A DNA stretch of 64,000 nucleotides, taken from assembly GCA_018857735.1 (NCBI GenBank), contig JABMCL010002217.1:669501-733500 (forward strand), in the 5' to 3' direction. The notes beneath the pieces are model-generated. The model was given only the letters and a program-made list of their open reading frames with translations. It did not search any database and was not told where the DNA came from. The DNA comes from Alviniconcha marisindica (taxonomy: Eukaryota > Mollusca > Gastropoda > Provannidae). The position numbers and the translations under genes are program-made. Of this stretch, positions 1 to 11,770 are shown piece by piece. How positions within the stretch are numbered: position 1 is the stretch's first letter; every line of letters starts with the position of its first letter.

Positions 1-281
1 ACTAAATTTATGGCAAAGTTAAAACTGCTAGTGCTACAGACCACAAAACTAAGGTCCAGTTGAGCCTGCTTGGCCCTGCTATGTCACAGTGGTGATGTTG
101 ATCCCTTTTACTTGTTTTAGTTTTATATATATAGCACTATTCTCCACTGTCAAGCAGACTCACCTGTGTGTGGGACAAATGACAAGGACAAACTGCAAGT
201 TAGTGTTGGGATGACATATTACAATTTTTCTTTTTACATGTGAATTGGGGAGATATTTTGGTCAGCTGTTGTGGATTGCAG

Positions 282-351
282 ATTCGACTTGTGGTGGAGG
301 AGGGTTTGAACCAGCTACCCTACAGAGAATGCATCATCACCACACCCACTG
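282..351 (+). CDS. UPRT: UPRT coding exon (RLVVEEGLNQLPYREC)
   Basis: The acceptor is TTGCAG and the donor is CTG/GTCAGT. The exon starts in phase 0 and leaves one base (phase 1) for the Gly codon shared with the next exon. This is the most N-terminal part of the gene visible in the window. Confidence 0.9.
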
Positions 352-842
352 GTCAGTTGTCATCTGATCCATTTTGCATTTGACTCTCAGAATTATTGCT
401 TTTTTCAGTTACTGCACACACGCTGACCGCTGTTTTGATTTGTAGGTGTTTGCTGTGGAGACTGTACACAATTATTTAAAAAACATGTACTTGCTTGAAG
501 TTAAATCCCTCTTAGTCTTACACCTCAGTGGTCAGTTGCAGATAGCAAATCATCATGCCTTTTAAGGTCTGAGCCTTGGTATCTTGTGATACGTTCTGCT
601 AATTTTGAAACTAATGTTGATGACTGTAAAATGAGCGATGCCTTGTTGAGTTCCACCATTGGAATTAACATAGGGGAAAGTACCTACCTGTAGGATTTCA
701 GAAGAAGGTAAAGTGAAAGGGAACACACTCAAAGAGTAGTGACACAAATGTGCATTTGAGTCAATTTAATTTTAGATAAAAATTGAGTTTGTAATCTGTA
801 AATAGCTGATACAATTACAATGTTTTCTTTTCTTTTCTCTGT

Positions 843-901
<59 letters not shown>

Positions 902-908
902 ACACACA

Positions 909-985
<77 letters not shown>

Positions 986-1228
986 GCAACAAAACAGCAA
1001 CAACAACAAAAACTTGATATTTTAGTGTATGTTTTTTTCACAGCAAGATGGTATTACACAATAAAATAACACCTTTGGTAAGTCACAAATGATATGAATT
1101 TTGTCATGTCAAGACCTGCTTGGTACAGCTTGAGTGTTGTTACAACAAAGCATAAGCAACTTCTGTTTCTTGTTACACAATAGTCTACTCAAACCCATTA
1201 TCTAAGTTCTTTATGATTTATTTGCATC

Positions 1229-1282
<54 letters not shown>

Positions 1283-2598
1283 AAATGCATGTGTGGTAGC
1301 AGGTGTTCATTTTTTATAACCTTATTGATTGTCTCCTGTATTTTGCTTCAGGTCAGACATACAATGGTTTGCAGTATGAAAAGGGAAATTGTGGTGTCAG
1401 CATTATGCGCAGTGGTAAGATTATATATATATACATGTATATTTTCTATCATGTATTATGTACATAATCCTGCGCTAATACTGATATGATCAGCAGCCAA
1501 AAAACTTCTGCAAACTATCATCAGAGTATTTGGACTGATGCATTTAGTACTGTATTTTTTTATTTTTTGTAATAGTTCTTTTTCTTACAAAATGCAATAC
1601 TGGACACTTGTGTATTTTTCTTTATAATCCCTCCTCTCCCCATAATGAAGTTATGGTGGTATTATTGGAATTACCGTGTCCTGTGTCTGTGTGTCTAGAT
1701 TACAGCTGAACCACTCAACCTTTTGTAAGCTTGGCATGAAGGTCCATCATTATTACTATATTAGCCAGAGTATCATGCGTTCTTCATGTTCAAGGTCTCA
1801 TGCAGTTAAATGATAACTGTTTCTGCTGTGTTCTCTGAATTATGATTTGTTTTTGCAATCAGCCTTAATTTGATGGTGGGTCATAATAATAAGAATGGAT
1901 AGCTCATGTGTGTGTGTGTGTAGACATATGTCATTGTGTGTGTGTGTGGTGTGTGTGTAGACATACACATAATCTGTGGTCACAGGAATTGTCTATTCAG
2001 TTTTGTGGAAAGGCCTGTCTAAAGAGGAAAGTCGAGAGCTGGGTTTTGAACTCCGACAGAGTGGGGAGATTTCGCAGACTGGCAAGCAACAAATTCCAGA
2101 CAGATAGAGCCTTGAAACTGAATGAACACTTAACAAAAGATTTCATAAGCTGGAGTGTCTTGTAGTAATATTAGACTGCTGTATACATGGGCATAGCAGA
2201 AGTTCAAATTATCAGTGAATGTTTGTTCACATGATATCTTTTGTACCACTGAATCTTTTCTGACCAAACTTGATATGGTGATGCATCATATTCATAATGA
2301 GCTGGAATGTCATGTCAAAAAGATTGCTTTGCTACTTTTAAGGTCAAGATCACAATGAGGGCTCATATAATCAGAATACAACAGTTTCTTCTGTATATCT
2401 GCTTAACTGCTTATCCTTTTGCAACCAAACTTGTTTTGATGGTGCATCCTTATTTCACAATATCAGCGATTCAGCATTTCTTATCAACTGTCTAGATGCT
2501 TAGTGAAAGAATGAGAAGGTTTACATCTTGTACTTAAAGTTGCTTAACCTTTTGGCATGAGTATGATGCTAATAACCTGACCAAGTGCAAACAAAGTG

Positions 2599-2667
<69 letters not shown>

Positions 2668-5052
2668 TATATTGACAATAAGTTCAGTAACACTGGCTTA
2701 CACACTTACGGTATCTAGGCACTCAGTGGGAGATATTTTGGTGTGCAAAACAACTTTCCTTGTTGTTATAACATACGTTTGATTTAGCTACATTTCTGCA
2801 TGTTAATAATGTAATCTTCAAAGACCAGGTGGAGTGTAAGACGCATATATTGTACCCAAAAGAATAACAGCATTATGTAATATATTATTTTGCATTCAGG
2901 TGAGGCAATGGAACAAGGTTTGCGAGACTGTTGCCGGTCCATTCGTTTGGGGAAGATCCTCATTCAAAGCGACGAAGACACACATGAGGCAAGAAGTGTC
3001 TACGCCAAAGTTCCCTATGATGTTTGTCGTCGTAAAGTTCTCCTCATGTACCCTATCATGAGTAAGTCGAGTGAACACCATGCACCAAGATCAACATGAC
3101 AAGCAAATCAGATGAAGTTTGGGGATAAGATGAACATGAGGAGCAAACTAAGTGATTGTTTTGAATAAGATTAACATTCTAAACATTCCTTACACCAGCT
3201 CCCTCTTGTCTATCCTCTTCTTTACTTCCTTCTTTTGTTGTCAGTCGCCTTTTACCTGAAGAAGATGAATCATCAAAAGCACTTGTATGTTATTGTTTCT
3301 CTGTTTTTGATCTTATTGGTGAGTACATTTTCTTAGATCTGTTACATTTTGTCAACCTCACCAGCAGTTGTTCACTCATTCCTAAGACTAACATGTGGCC
3401 AAGACTTGAGTAACACTAACAGACCATGATTAGCATGTCACTGCTGGATTAGTGTTGTAATGAAGTACTGTTGTTATGGGTGACATTGGAGGGATATTTT
3501 GTCTTGGGGGTCATGTACATTAAGTGTATTATCTGTATTTGTATTTGCATTTTCAGACACGGGTAACACAGTGGTGAAGGCGGTGAACGTGTTGCAAGAA
3601 CACAACGTCAACGAACAAAACATAATTCTGCTCAACCTCTTCTGCACCCCACAAGGTGAGGCATATCGTGTAGCACTACTCACAGGCTTGCTACACAGAG
3701 CAGACTATAAAGCATCTGAAGGTACCTTACTTAAACAGGTGAACTGTCACTTGTATAAATTTTGCATCCTGAGGTAAAGTGCTTTAGAAACATACCTTAC
3801 TTAAACGGGTGAACTGTCACTTGTATAAATTTTGCATCCTGAGGTAAAGTGCTTTAGAAACATACCTTACTTAAACGGGTGAACTGTCACTTGTATAAAT
3901 TTTGCATCCTGAGGTAAAGTGCTTTAGAAACATACCTTACTTAAACAGGTGAACTGTCACTTGTATAAATTTTGCATCCTGAGGTAAAGTGATTAGAAAC
4001 ATACCTTACTTAAACGGGTGAACTGTCACTTGTATAAATTTTGCATCCTGAGGTAAAGTGCTTTAGAAACATACCTTACTTAAACGGGTGAACTGTCACT
4101 TGTATAAATTTTGCATCCTGAGGTAAAGTGCTTTAGAAACATACCTTACTTAAACGGGTGAACTGTCACGTATAAATTTTTCATCCTGAGGTAAAGTGCT
4201 TTAGAAACATACCTTACTTAAACGGGTGAACTGTCACTTGTATAAATTTTGCATCCTGAGGTAAAGTGCTTTAGAAACATACCTTACTTAAATGGGTGAA
4301 CTGTTGTTTGTATAAATTTTGCATCCTGGGGTAAAGTGCTTTAGTAATATTTCCATGATTTTCTTTGGTTTCTTTCCAACACATTCACACTTTTGTGGTT
4401 GATTTGTCTTTTCTTGTGGTTGCATTGTTTTCTTTCTGCCTTTTTTTTGGGGGGGGGGTATTTTTATTACATTTACTCATTGATATCATTTGAATTTAGC
4501 TCATGCATTCATAAGAATTCATTTCAGTGACTTTGGGTCGGCCATGTAATGAAGAGTGACTGTCATTGTTTGAGGTGAACACACAAGTGTACTTGCTCCC
4601 ACAACTCCATGCCTGAATAACCTGCACTCAAACTCTCACACAGATGCATGAACACACATGCACACATGTGTGCACACACAGACACAGATGACAATGATAG
4701 ATTTGCAGCACAAAAAAGCACGAAGTGTTACCTGTTTAAGTTTAACAGCTGTTTGACACACAGGTGTCAGTGTATAGGTCTTCAGCACAAAAAAGCACGA
4801 AGTATCAGTGACTACCTTTATCAGAGGGTATAGTTCAGTTCTGCATCACAAAGCACTAGCTGTTTCCTGTTGAGCCACACCATGCCACTAAGTTTAACAG
4901 CTATTTGCACACTGGCTGTCTTCATGTTTGTGTATGTATGTGCAGCGGTGCAGCAGATCCAAACCAAGTTTCCTGGGCTGACCATTGTGACAACAGAAGT
5001 GCACCCTGTAACACCAAACCACTTTGGGCAGAAATACTTTGGCACCGACTAG
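282..5052 (+). CDS. UPRT: Uracil phosphoribosyltransferase homologue, 3' five coding exons (5' end outside window)
   Basis: Coding exons are 282-351, 1352-1414, 2900-3061, 3557-3655 and 4946-5052. All have AG/GT borders and compatible phases, and they give 166 residues plus TAG. The joined protein reads RLVVEEGLNQLPYREC, then EKGNCGVSIMRSGEAMEQGL, GKILIQSDEDTHEA, KVLLMYPIMNTGNTV, and ends TEVHPVTPNHFGQKYFGTD, which is the animal UPRT-like family almost residue for residue. Microbial UPRT makes UMP from uracil and PRPP in pyrimidine salvage, and is cytosolic. The PRPP loop here is YPIMNTGNT, where active microbial enzymes carry an acidic DP-type start. The same change occurs in the vertebrate proteins, and the human one has been reported to lack detectable activity (from memory), so catalysis is doubtful. 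The uracil-side C-terminus KYFGTD is kept. The exon before the residues IRLVVEEG should lie upstream of base 1; I see no convincing exon in 1-281. Confidence 0.95.
352..1351 (+). other. UPRT intron with (TC)n-(CA)n and (GT)n microsatellites
   Basis: The intron holds a compound (TC)n run at 847-898 joined to (CA)n at 901-984, and (GT)n at 1233-1281 just before the acceptor. Apparent open frames here are only the repeat translated. Confidence 0.8.
1352..1414 (+). CDS. UPRT: UPRT coding exon (EKGNCGVSIMRS)
   Basis: The 63-base exon has acceptor TTGCTTCAG and donor GTAAGA, and is phase 1 on both sides. It encodes the nearly invariant CGVSIMRSG strand of the animal family. Confidence 0.9.
1415..2899 (+). 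other. UPRT intron with a (TA)n tract
   Basis: A (TA)n run lies at 2602-2662, with short GT-rich stretches near 1905-1960. I see nothing else that supports a feature. Confidence 0.7.
2900..3061 (+). CDS. UPRT: UPRT coding exon (GEAMEQGL to MYPIM)
   Basis: The 162-base exon has acceptor TGCATTCAG and donor A/GTAAGT. It encodes GEAMEQGLRDCCRSIRLGKI, then the QSDEDTHEAR segment and the strand leading into the PRPP loop. Confidence 0.95.
   Translation: MRQWNKVCETVAGPFVWGRSSFKATKTHMRQEVSTPKFPMMFVVVKFSSCTLS
3557..3655 (+). CDS. UPRT: UPRT coding exon (PRPP-loop exon)
   Basis: The 99-base exon has acceptor GCATTTTCAG and donor CACAAG/GTGAGG. It encodes TGNTVVKAVNVLQEHNV and NIILLNLFCTPQ. The first residue is split across the junction and reads Asn. 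A 70-bp minisatellite begins about 70 bases after the donor. Confidence 0.93.
3723..4344 (+). repeat. 70-bp minisatellite, about 9 copies, in the last UPRT intron
   Basis: Near-identical 70-base units begin TACCTTACTTAAACGGGTGA and contain GCATCCTGAGGTAAAGTG. Starts fall at 3723, 3793, 3863, 3933 and onward. A few units carry small deletions, and the last unit is the most diverged. Each unit includes TGAG/GTAAAG, which resembles a 5' splice site. Confidence 0.95.
4640..4890 (+). repeat. Degenerate short duplications upstream of the last UPRT acceptor
   Basis: The string CAGCACAAAAAAGCACGAAG occurs near 4707 and again near 4783. AGTTTAACAGCT is also repeated near 4739 and 4891. These are diverged intronic tandem copies with no coding signal. 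Confidence 0.5.
4946..5052 (+). CDS. UPRT: UPRT terminal coding exon (VHPVTPNHFGQKYFGTD, TAG)
   Basis: The acceptor is GTATGTGCAG. The first codon completes as GCG (Ala), then VQQIQTKFPGLTIVTTEV follows and the family-typical C-terminus KYFGTD ends in TAG at 5050-5052. Confidence 0.95.
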
Positions 5053-6870
5053 CCATGCATCAGACCTTCTACCTGTACTGCCAGTGTTCATGGCATTTAC
5101 CTGACCAACTGCCAACATACCTATTTGTGCCAGCGTTTGTTTTCTTCTTGTTCTCTTGTTTTACTTTTACAGAGAAGCGTTTAAGCCATCTTGCAAAAAA
5201 CGGGGGCCATTTACATGAGAGAACATTTTGGGCTGAGCAGGGGTCGGGGACTGAAAACACTGTTTGCTTTTGGCGCTCCTCAGACGAAGGCGAGCCATGG
5301 ATGCTTGGCTCTGCTCTGAAGGAGGGCTGACATCACTCTGAAAGTTTGAAAACTCTGGAAGAGGATGACGCCAAGCTTGTGACTGAAGTGTGGTCCAGAT
5401 GACAGATGTAACTGCAGCAGGCCCAGGCCAAGCTGAGCTGTGCACGGGACCAGCCTGGGTCATAGTGTAAATGGCCCCATTATTGTTTCTCTTTGGTCTG
5501 GGCCCTTGTTTGCTTCCACTTCGTTTTTGTCAAGAATTTAGTCAGCTTTGATGTTTTACTCCTTTTTGTTGAATGTATGTGAGGAAGGCCAGTGGAAACA
5601 ACACAGAAACTCTCAAATTTACAACAACAACAAAGAAAACAAAATGGTTTTAAAATCTCCAGTACCAGTGAATCAACTTACAAGTTGTTCAGCTAACATG
5701 ACAGATTGGTTTTCTTCCTCAGGCTTGAGAAAAAGAATCTCTTTGACATTGAACTGATATGATGATTTCTTCAACTGTTGGTCCCTCTGAGTGACAGCAG
5801 GGTTAGATGTGTTTTTTCCGTCTGATACTGCTTTACCTTTTCACTTTTTTCTCTTCTTCTTTGTCTTCCATCTGAGTAATGTTCGCTGTGTCATTAATTT
5901 TTCTCCTTTTCTGCATTTTTATGTGTCTGGGGTATGACTTTTTTCCTCTGGTCATGTTTGTTTTTTCTTGATTTTAGTTTTTTTTTTTTTATTATCAGAA
6001 TATGTAATCATGCAACTCAGGTGTCTTTGAGAAATAAAAAAATTGTCATCTTTTTTGTGAAACTTGCCTTCAGCCAAAACAAAAATTCCTTACTTAAATT
6101 ATGCTCCTGGTTTGTGTTAAATATCCCTTAAATGCATATTCTTCAAACTCAAAGTCAACAGCTTTTCACGTTTTAGTGTTGTAACAATTATTTCAAAGGC
6201 TCATTGGTAGTATTTTAGTTAGCTCAAAAGAGAACAGACAGTATGCCATTTTATATATTTTTTATGTATGTACTGGATATTATGCATGTTACTTATGTTA
6301 GCACTTTACTGTGTGCAATATTTCTTGACAAGATCACCATGTAGTACTTTGCACTTAGAACATGCAGCTTTTGAAATCAGAATACGAAGTACTGTGTATT
6401 TGGAACGTGACGTGCTTTATAATGAGAACATGAAGTGTTCTGTAATTATAACATGAGATACTTTGTAATTAGGACACTTTTTGTTGGAATATAAGGCATT
6501 TATAGTTAAAGCATGCTATAATACTTTGTAATGCTGTACTACTTTTTGTTTACTTGCAGGCATTTACATTTGTTTGTTGTTGTCAGAAGCTACATCTTAA
6601 TGGATGGCAGTTGCAAGAATCCATTTATTTTAATTTTAAATCTGTTCATGACATCATGTCTGTTACATGTTTAATATTGTGCTATTCCGGCTTCTGCTTT
6701 CAGCATTGGCACACTGTGTGTGTGTTGAGGCAGGCGTAACAAAATCACTTGTCCTTCCAGGCTTTGGGCTTTAAGTCCATTTTATCATTTAAAAAAAATT
6801 ATGTTGCATATTTTATCAAAAGTGTGATGAGTCTTTTCACTAGCAACCAGTAGGGACACAAGACAGAAGT
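5053..6870 (+). other. UPRT 3' UTR and downstream sequence, no gene seen
   Basis: Moderately GC-rich sequence follows the stop to about 5460, then T-rich DNA. A possible proximal poly(A) signal, AATAAA, lies at 6033-6038. I cannot place the transcript end from sequence alone. Confidence 0.4.
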
Positions 6871-7236
6871 TGATTGACACTACCAGGTGACTGATTGACA
6901 CTACCGGGTGACTGACTCTACCAGGTAACTGATTGACACCAATTGGGGTGATGTATTGACACTACCAGGTGACTGACTTACACTACCTGGTAACAGATTG
7001 GCACCACTCGAGGTGACTCATTGATACTGCCAGATGACTGGCAAAACCAGGTGACTGACACTACTGGGTGACTGATTGACACCACTGGGTGACTGACAAC
7101 ACCAGGTGACTGACAACAACACTGGGTGACTGAGTGACACTACTGGGTGACTCATTAACACCGCTGGATGACTCAGTGACACTACCAGGTGACTGACTGA
7201 CATTAGTGGGTGACTGGCTGACACTAGTGGGTGACT
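6871..7236 (+). repeat. Degenerate minisatellite of about 20 bp (GGTGACTGATTGACACTACC)
   Basis: About 18 imperfect units of roughly 17-23 bases combine GGTGACTGA with GACACTAC and variants. Unit length varies, so the apparent Ser/Val-rich reverse-strand open frames are artefacts. Confidence 0.85.
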
Positions 7237-8149
7237 GCAGGAACTGAGCCAAGAAAGGAAGTTCCACTGGGGTGTTTTTACTTGACTGCTAATGCTCTCA
7301 TAGCATGCTTGTTCTTTGGGCACAGCAATTACAAGTCTGAAAATGGATATTATTTGTCCAAAGAGTTGTTCATATTTTGACCCTTGTGTTGATCTGTGTG
7401 GATGATTCCATATATTTGTTTAGGTGATTGTGTTTGTTTATGTGAATAATTCTCCTTGTTTGGGTGGATGATTGTTTTTCTTTATATATGATGATGCTTA
7501 TTTCCAAAAGTATGTGATTGTGTTTTATCAAACAGTTTTGACTGTTGTAGACTTTTTGTTTTTCTGTCTGCAGTTTCTGGTCACTCAAACGCTGGGGAAA
7601 ATGTGTTTTTGTTCTGTAAGGCTGATAGCTTTGATTTAGAGTATTTGATATTATTATTATTATTATTATTCACTGTTGCTTATGTTTCATTTCTTCTCCT
7701 GGTATATGTGTTGCATGTTACTTTTATATCACTCTGCTAAGTGTTTCCCAGTTCCATCTCTGTTTTAGAATTGTGGAAAGGTAGCTGGAAACTTGCCATT
7801 GCTAGTGATCTTTTCTGATTCAGAGAACACCCAGATGTGCATGAATGAGCCAACACCAAGGAAATATTTTTGGTACTAGGCAAAAATAAAACGTCTCTTG
7901 AAGTCGTGTCATAATTAGGTTCTTCATTCATCCATTAGGTGGCCACAATCAGGTCGCTGAAAAATGCTGGTTGATGACACTGCCACTTTGAGGGGTCTGA
8001 GGCGAGAAGATCAAAAAATCATTCTGCAAACTTGGGGAGTCACCACTGGTGTTTTCAAGTCTGTGACTAGTTCTCCATGGCTTGTAGATTGTGCTTGGAG
8101 GCCCTATCTAGTTAAAGACCACTTTCTCTGAAACTCTTCCCTTGACATT
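7237..8149. other. No gene seen
   Basis: T-rich DNA with a short (ATT)n run near 7650-7670. I recognise no feature. Confidence 0.5.
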
Positions 8150-9210
8150 GACTTCCAAGTGGAACTGTGATCAAGGCCCCAAAGGGAGGCTGGGAATGTC
8201 TAATGTCACCCTCCTGTCTGGAATCTCAGGGATGTCATTTGGTTCCCCTTTCCTATCTGCTGTCTCATTTTTCTGCCTGGTCCTCTTGCTCTTTCCGTCT
8301 TGTCATTTTTCTGCGAATGGTCCATTCTCCTGACTTTTATCCAGAGGGTTCTCTGAACAGTTTTCATTAAGAGAAGGGCTCTTTTGTATGGCTCTTGTTT
8401 AGCAGCTTGGAGGTGATAGGTGGTATGTGCAGCTTGCTGCCATGTGGCCTGGGTGTTTGCCAGTATGCATACATATATATATATATATATTTTTGTTATT
8501 GTTTCTGTCCATTCTTTTGTAATATTTTTCTTTAACATGGTATCGATGAATTAGACAGGGTGGTTGACGATGCCAGCATGTCCTGGCCTTGTACACTTTT
8601 TTGTCAGTATTTAGCCCCTAACTCTTCAAAAGTTTGTTTTGTGTTTGTGTGGGGATCGGTTTTGTGGGTTTGGCTTGGAAGTTGGGGGGGGGGGGGGGGT
8701 AACCATGATCAAGGACCACCCAGAAAGGAGGCTGGGGATGTCTGGAATCTCAGACCCTGTCATTTGATTCCACTTTTTTGTCTTCTATCTTGTTCTTCTA
8801 CTAGTCCTGTTGCTCTTTCTGTCTTGTCAGTTTTCATTAATGGTCGATTCACTGGACTTGCTTCTGGAAAAATCTTCAGTATTTTTGGCCAGAAAGTAGG
8901 CTTTCTATATGGCTCTTGCTTAGCAGTTAGGAGATGATAGTAGGTGAGTGGTATGTGCAGACTGCAACCATATGTACCATTACACATTTATACATAAGAC
9001 TTTAAAAAACGATTTGTAATTGTTCCTGTCATTTCCTTTTTTTGTGCTGTTGTTTAATCTGGTATCGTTAAATCAGACAGAATGGTAGACAATACAAGCA
9101 TTTTGTATGCTTTTTTTTAACAAAGGCAGTATTGAAGGGACTAATTCTTCGAAAATATTGATAATGTTTGTGTGTGTGCTGCTTTGTATTTGTGTATGGT
9201 TTGATTGGTA
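8150..9210 (+). repeat. Diverged tandem duplication, unit about 540 bp
   Basis: The segment at about 8165-8680 (GTGATCAAGGCC...GGGAGGCTGGGAATGTCT) recurs in the same order and orientation at about 8705-9205. Shared blocks include TTGCTCTTTC, GTCTTGTCA, TATGGCTCTTG, TTAGCAG, GGTATCG and TCAGACAG-like strings. The first copy contains a (TA)n insert at about 8468-8492 and the second starts after a G-run at 8683-8699. Neither copy has a credible long reading frame. Confidence 0.7.
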
Positions 9211-9227
9211 CATTTGACCTGCCACCC

Positions 9228-9390
9228 TAATGATAATAATAATGTACATTTATCATGCGCTCATCAATGCCCTGAGCACTCACATGATACATATTAACCT
9301 ACATATGATATTCTATACACGTGTAGAGCATAGTCCTACCAAAACAATTTACATAAAGTAACGCACTACAAACACACACACACACACACT
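9228..9390 (+). repeat. Dispersed repeat copy, inverted partner at 44600-44775
   Basis: AATAATGTACATTTATCATG, then CGCTCATCAATGCCCTGAGC and a 3' portion ending in (CA)n match 44600-44775 in reverse complement over most of their length, including the trinucleotide and dinucleotide ends. This marks an interspersed element of about 150 bp flanked by microsatellites. Confidence 0.75.
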
Positions 9391-9904
9391 GACTGTAGCA
9401 GAAACTGGGTACTGATATTAGTTAGGATGGAAATACTGTAAGAAGAGGAGGGTTTTCAGCCCTGAGACTACCTTTGTTCGATTTTTAGGTGGCTTTAAAT
9501 GAACGGTTACACTGTATAAGAACCGAGTTTGAGAACTTCTTGTCTTTTTTTCCTTGACAGATCCAATGTATTTTTGCTGTTGTAACATTGATTTTTTTCT
9601 TTCTTCTTTTTCTGAATGTATAATTTGTGTATAGCTTGGATTTTTCATTTTTTTGACAGATCTGCGTGTTTGTGACTGTTACCCTGGTGAAACAAGAATC
9701 ATTGTATTCCTAGGAGACTAGGATTAAGTTGTAGAAAATGTAGTTTGTAGCTCCACCACTGCATGTGCATGATAGCGTTGTAGTGCCAGTGGCATTGTAT
9801 ATTGTTAGAGCTTGGTGTCTTCTTTCTGCATTTCATGTTATATATTTTGTGCATCAGCATTTCGTGTCATATATTTTGTGCAGTAGGACTCATCTGTCTA
9901 TCAC

Positions 9905-11770
9905 ACTCACAGCATCTGCTCCCCCCCTTACCCTTCTCCTTAGCCCTGTGGGTCCTTACCCTCCTCCCACCGTCCCCAACCCCTGTCCATGCTCCTCTCT
10001 AGCCCCATGTGTCCCTGCAGTCACATCAACACACTAAGCCGTTTGAAGAGCCCCAGTACAATGTGGAGACAAGCCCAGTTAGACCAGCCACTTGCCCTAT
10101 GTCACAACTAGCCCCATATGTCCCTGCCCTGCCTAGCCCCATGCTTCCCTGCCCTTCTCCATAATCCTACGTGTCCTTACCCTCCTCCCTAGGCTACCTT
10201 CCTGTCTAGCTCCGTGTGTCGTTACCCTTCTCCGTAGCCCTGTGGGTCCTTACCCTCTTCCCTAGCCCTGTGGGTCCTTACCCTTCTCCCTAGCCCTGTG
10301 GGTCCTTACCCTTCTCCTTAGCCCTGTGGGTCCTTACCCTCCTCCCTAGCCATGTGCCCTTATCCTTCCTAGCCCCACATGCCCTTACCCTCCTCCCTAG
10401 CCCCATGTGTCCTAACCCTCCTCCCTAGCCCCATATGTCCTTACCCTCCTCTCTAGCCTCAAGTGTCCTTACCCTCCTCCATAACCCCATGTGTCCTAAC
10501 CCTCCTCCCTAGCCCCATGTGTCCTTACCCTCCTCCCTAGCCCCAAGTGTCCTTACCCTCCTCTCTAGCCCCAAGTGTCCTTACCCTCCTCCCTAGCCCA
10601 TGTGTCCTAACCCTCCTCCCTAGCCCCATATGTCCTTACCCTCCTCCCTAACCCCATGTGTCCTAACCTCCTTCCTAGCCCCATATGTCCTTACCCTCTT
10701 CTCTAGCCCCAAGTGTCCTTACCCTCCTCCCTAGCCCCATGTGTCTTTACCCTCCTCGCTAGCCCCATATGTCCTTACCCTCTTCTCTAGCCCCAAGTGT
10801 CCTTACCCTCCTCCCTAGCCCCACATGTCCTTACCCTTCTCCCTAGTCCATGTGTCTTACCCTCCTCCCTACCCCATGTTGTCTGCCCTCCTCCTAGCCC
10901 CATGCATGTCTGCCCTCCTCCCTAGCCCCATGATGTCTGCCCTCCTCCTAGCCCCATGCATGTCTGCCTCCTCCCTAGCCCCATGTGTGTCTGCCCTCCT
11001 CCCTAGCCCCATGTGTGTCTGCCCTCCTCCCTAGCCCCATGTGTGTCTGCCCTCCTCCCTAGCCCCATGTATGTCTGCCCTCCTCCCTAGCCCCATGTGT
11101 GTCTGCCCTCCTCCCTAGCCCCATGTATGTCTGCCCTCCTCCCTAGCCCCATGTATGTCTGCCCTCCTCCCTAGCCCCATGTATGTCTGCCCTCCTCCCT
11201 AGCCCCATGTATGTCTGCCCTCCTCCCTAGCCCCATGTATGTCTGCCCTCCTCCCTAGCCCCATGTGTGTCTGCCCTCCTCCCTAGCCCCATGTGTGTTT
11301 GCCCTCCTCCCTAGCCCCATGTGTGTCTGCCCTCCTCCCTAGCCCCATGTGTGTCTGCCCTCCTCCCTAGCCCCATGTGTGTCTGCCCTCCTCCCTAGCC
11401 CCATGTGTGTCTGCCCTCCTCCCCCCCAGTAAGCCCCATGTATGTCTGCCCTCCTCCCTAGCCCCATGTATGTCTGCCCTCCTCCCTAGCCCCATGTATG
11501 TCTGTCCTCCTCCCTAGCCCCATGTATGTCTGCCCTCCTCCCTAGCCCCATGTATGTCTGCCCTTCTCCCTAGCCCCATGTATGTCTGCCCTTCTCCCTA
11601 GCCCCATGTATGTCTGCCCTCCTCCCTAGCCCCATGTATGTCTGCCCTCCTCCCTAGCCCCATGTATGTCTGCCCTTCTCCCTAGCCCCATGTGTGTTTG
11701 CCCTCCTCCCTAGCCCCATGTATGTCTGCCCTCCTCCCTAGTCCCACATGTATCCGCCTCACTAGTCCCA
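9905..11770 (+). repeat. Long C-rich minisatellite, 28-30 bp unit, about 65 copies
   Basis: The left part uses about 29-base units with TCCTTACCCTCCTCCCTAGC. From about 10880 it becomes a regular 28-base unit, CTGCCCTCCTCCCTAGCCCC plus ATGTATGT or ATGTGTGT. The minus strand carries GGGG-CTA-GGG-AGGA-GGG, so three or four G-tracts per unit could form G-quadruplexes. There is no gene here. Confidence 0.95.

Noticed and set aside
4905..5330. 141-codon + strand frame overlapping the last UPRT exon
   Set aside because: It is an out-of-frame reading of the UPRT terminal exon and its 3' UTR.
9905..11770. CRISPR-like regular repeats
   Set aside because: Units are contiguous with no unique spacers and the genome is eukaryotic, so this is a minisatellite. 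The same applies to every other array in the window.
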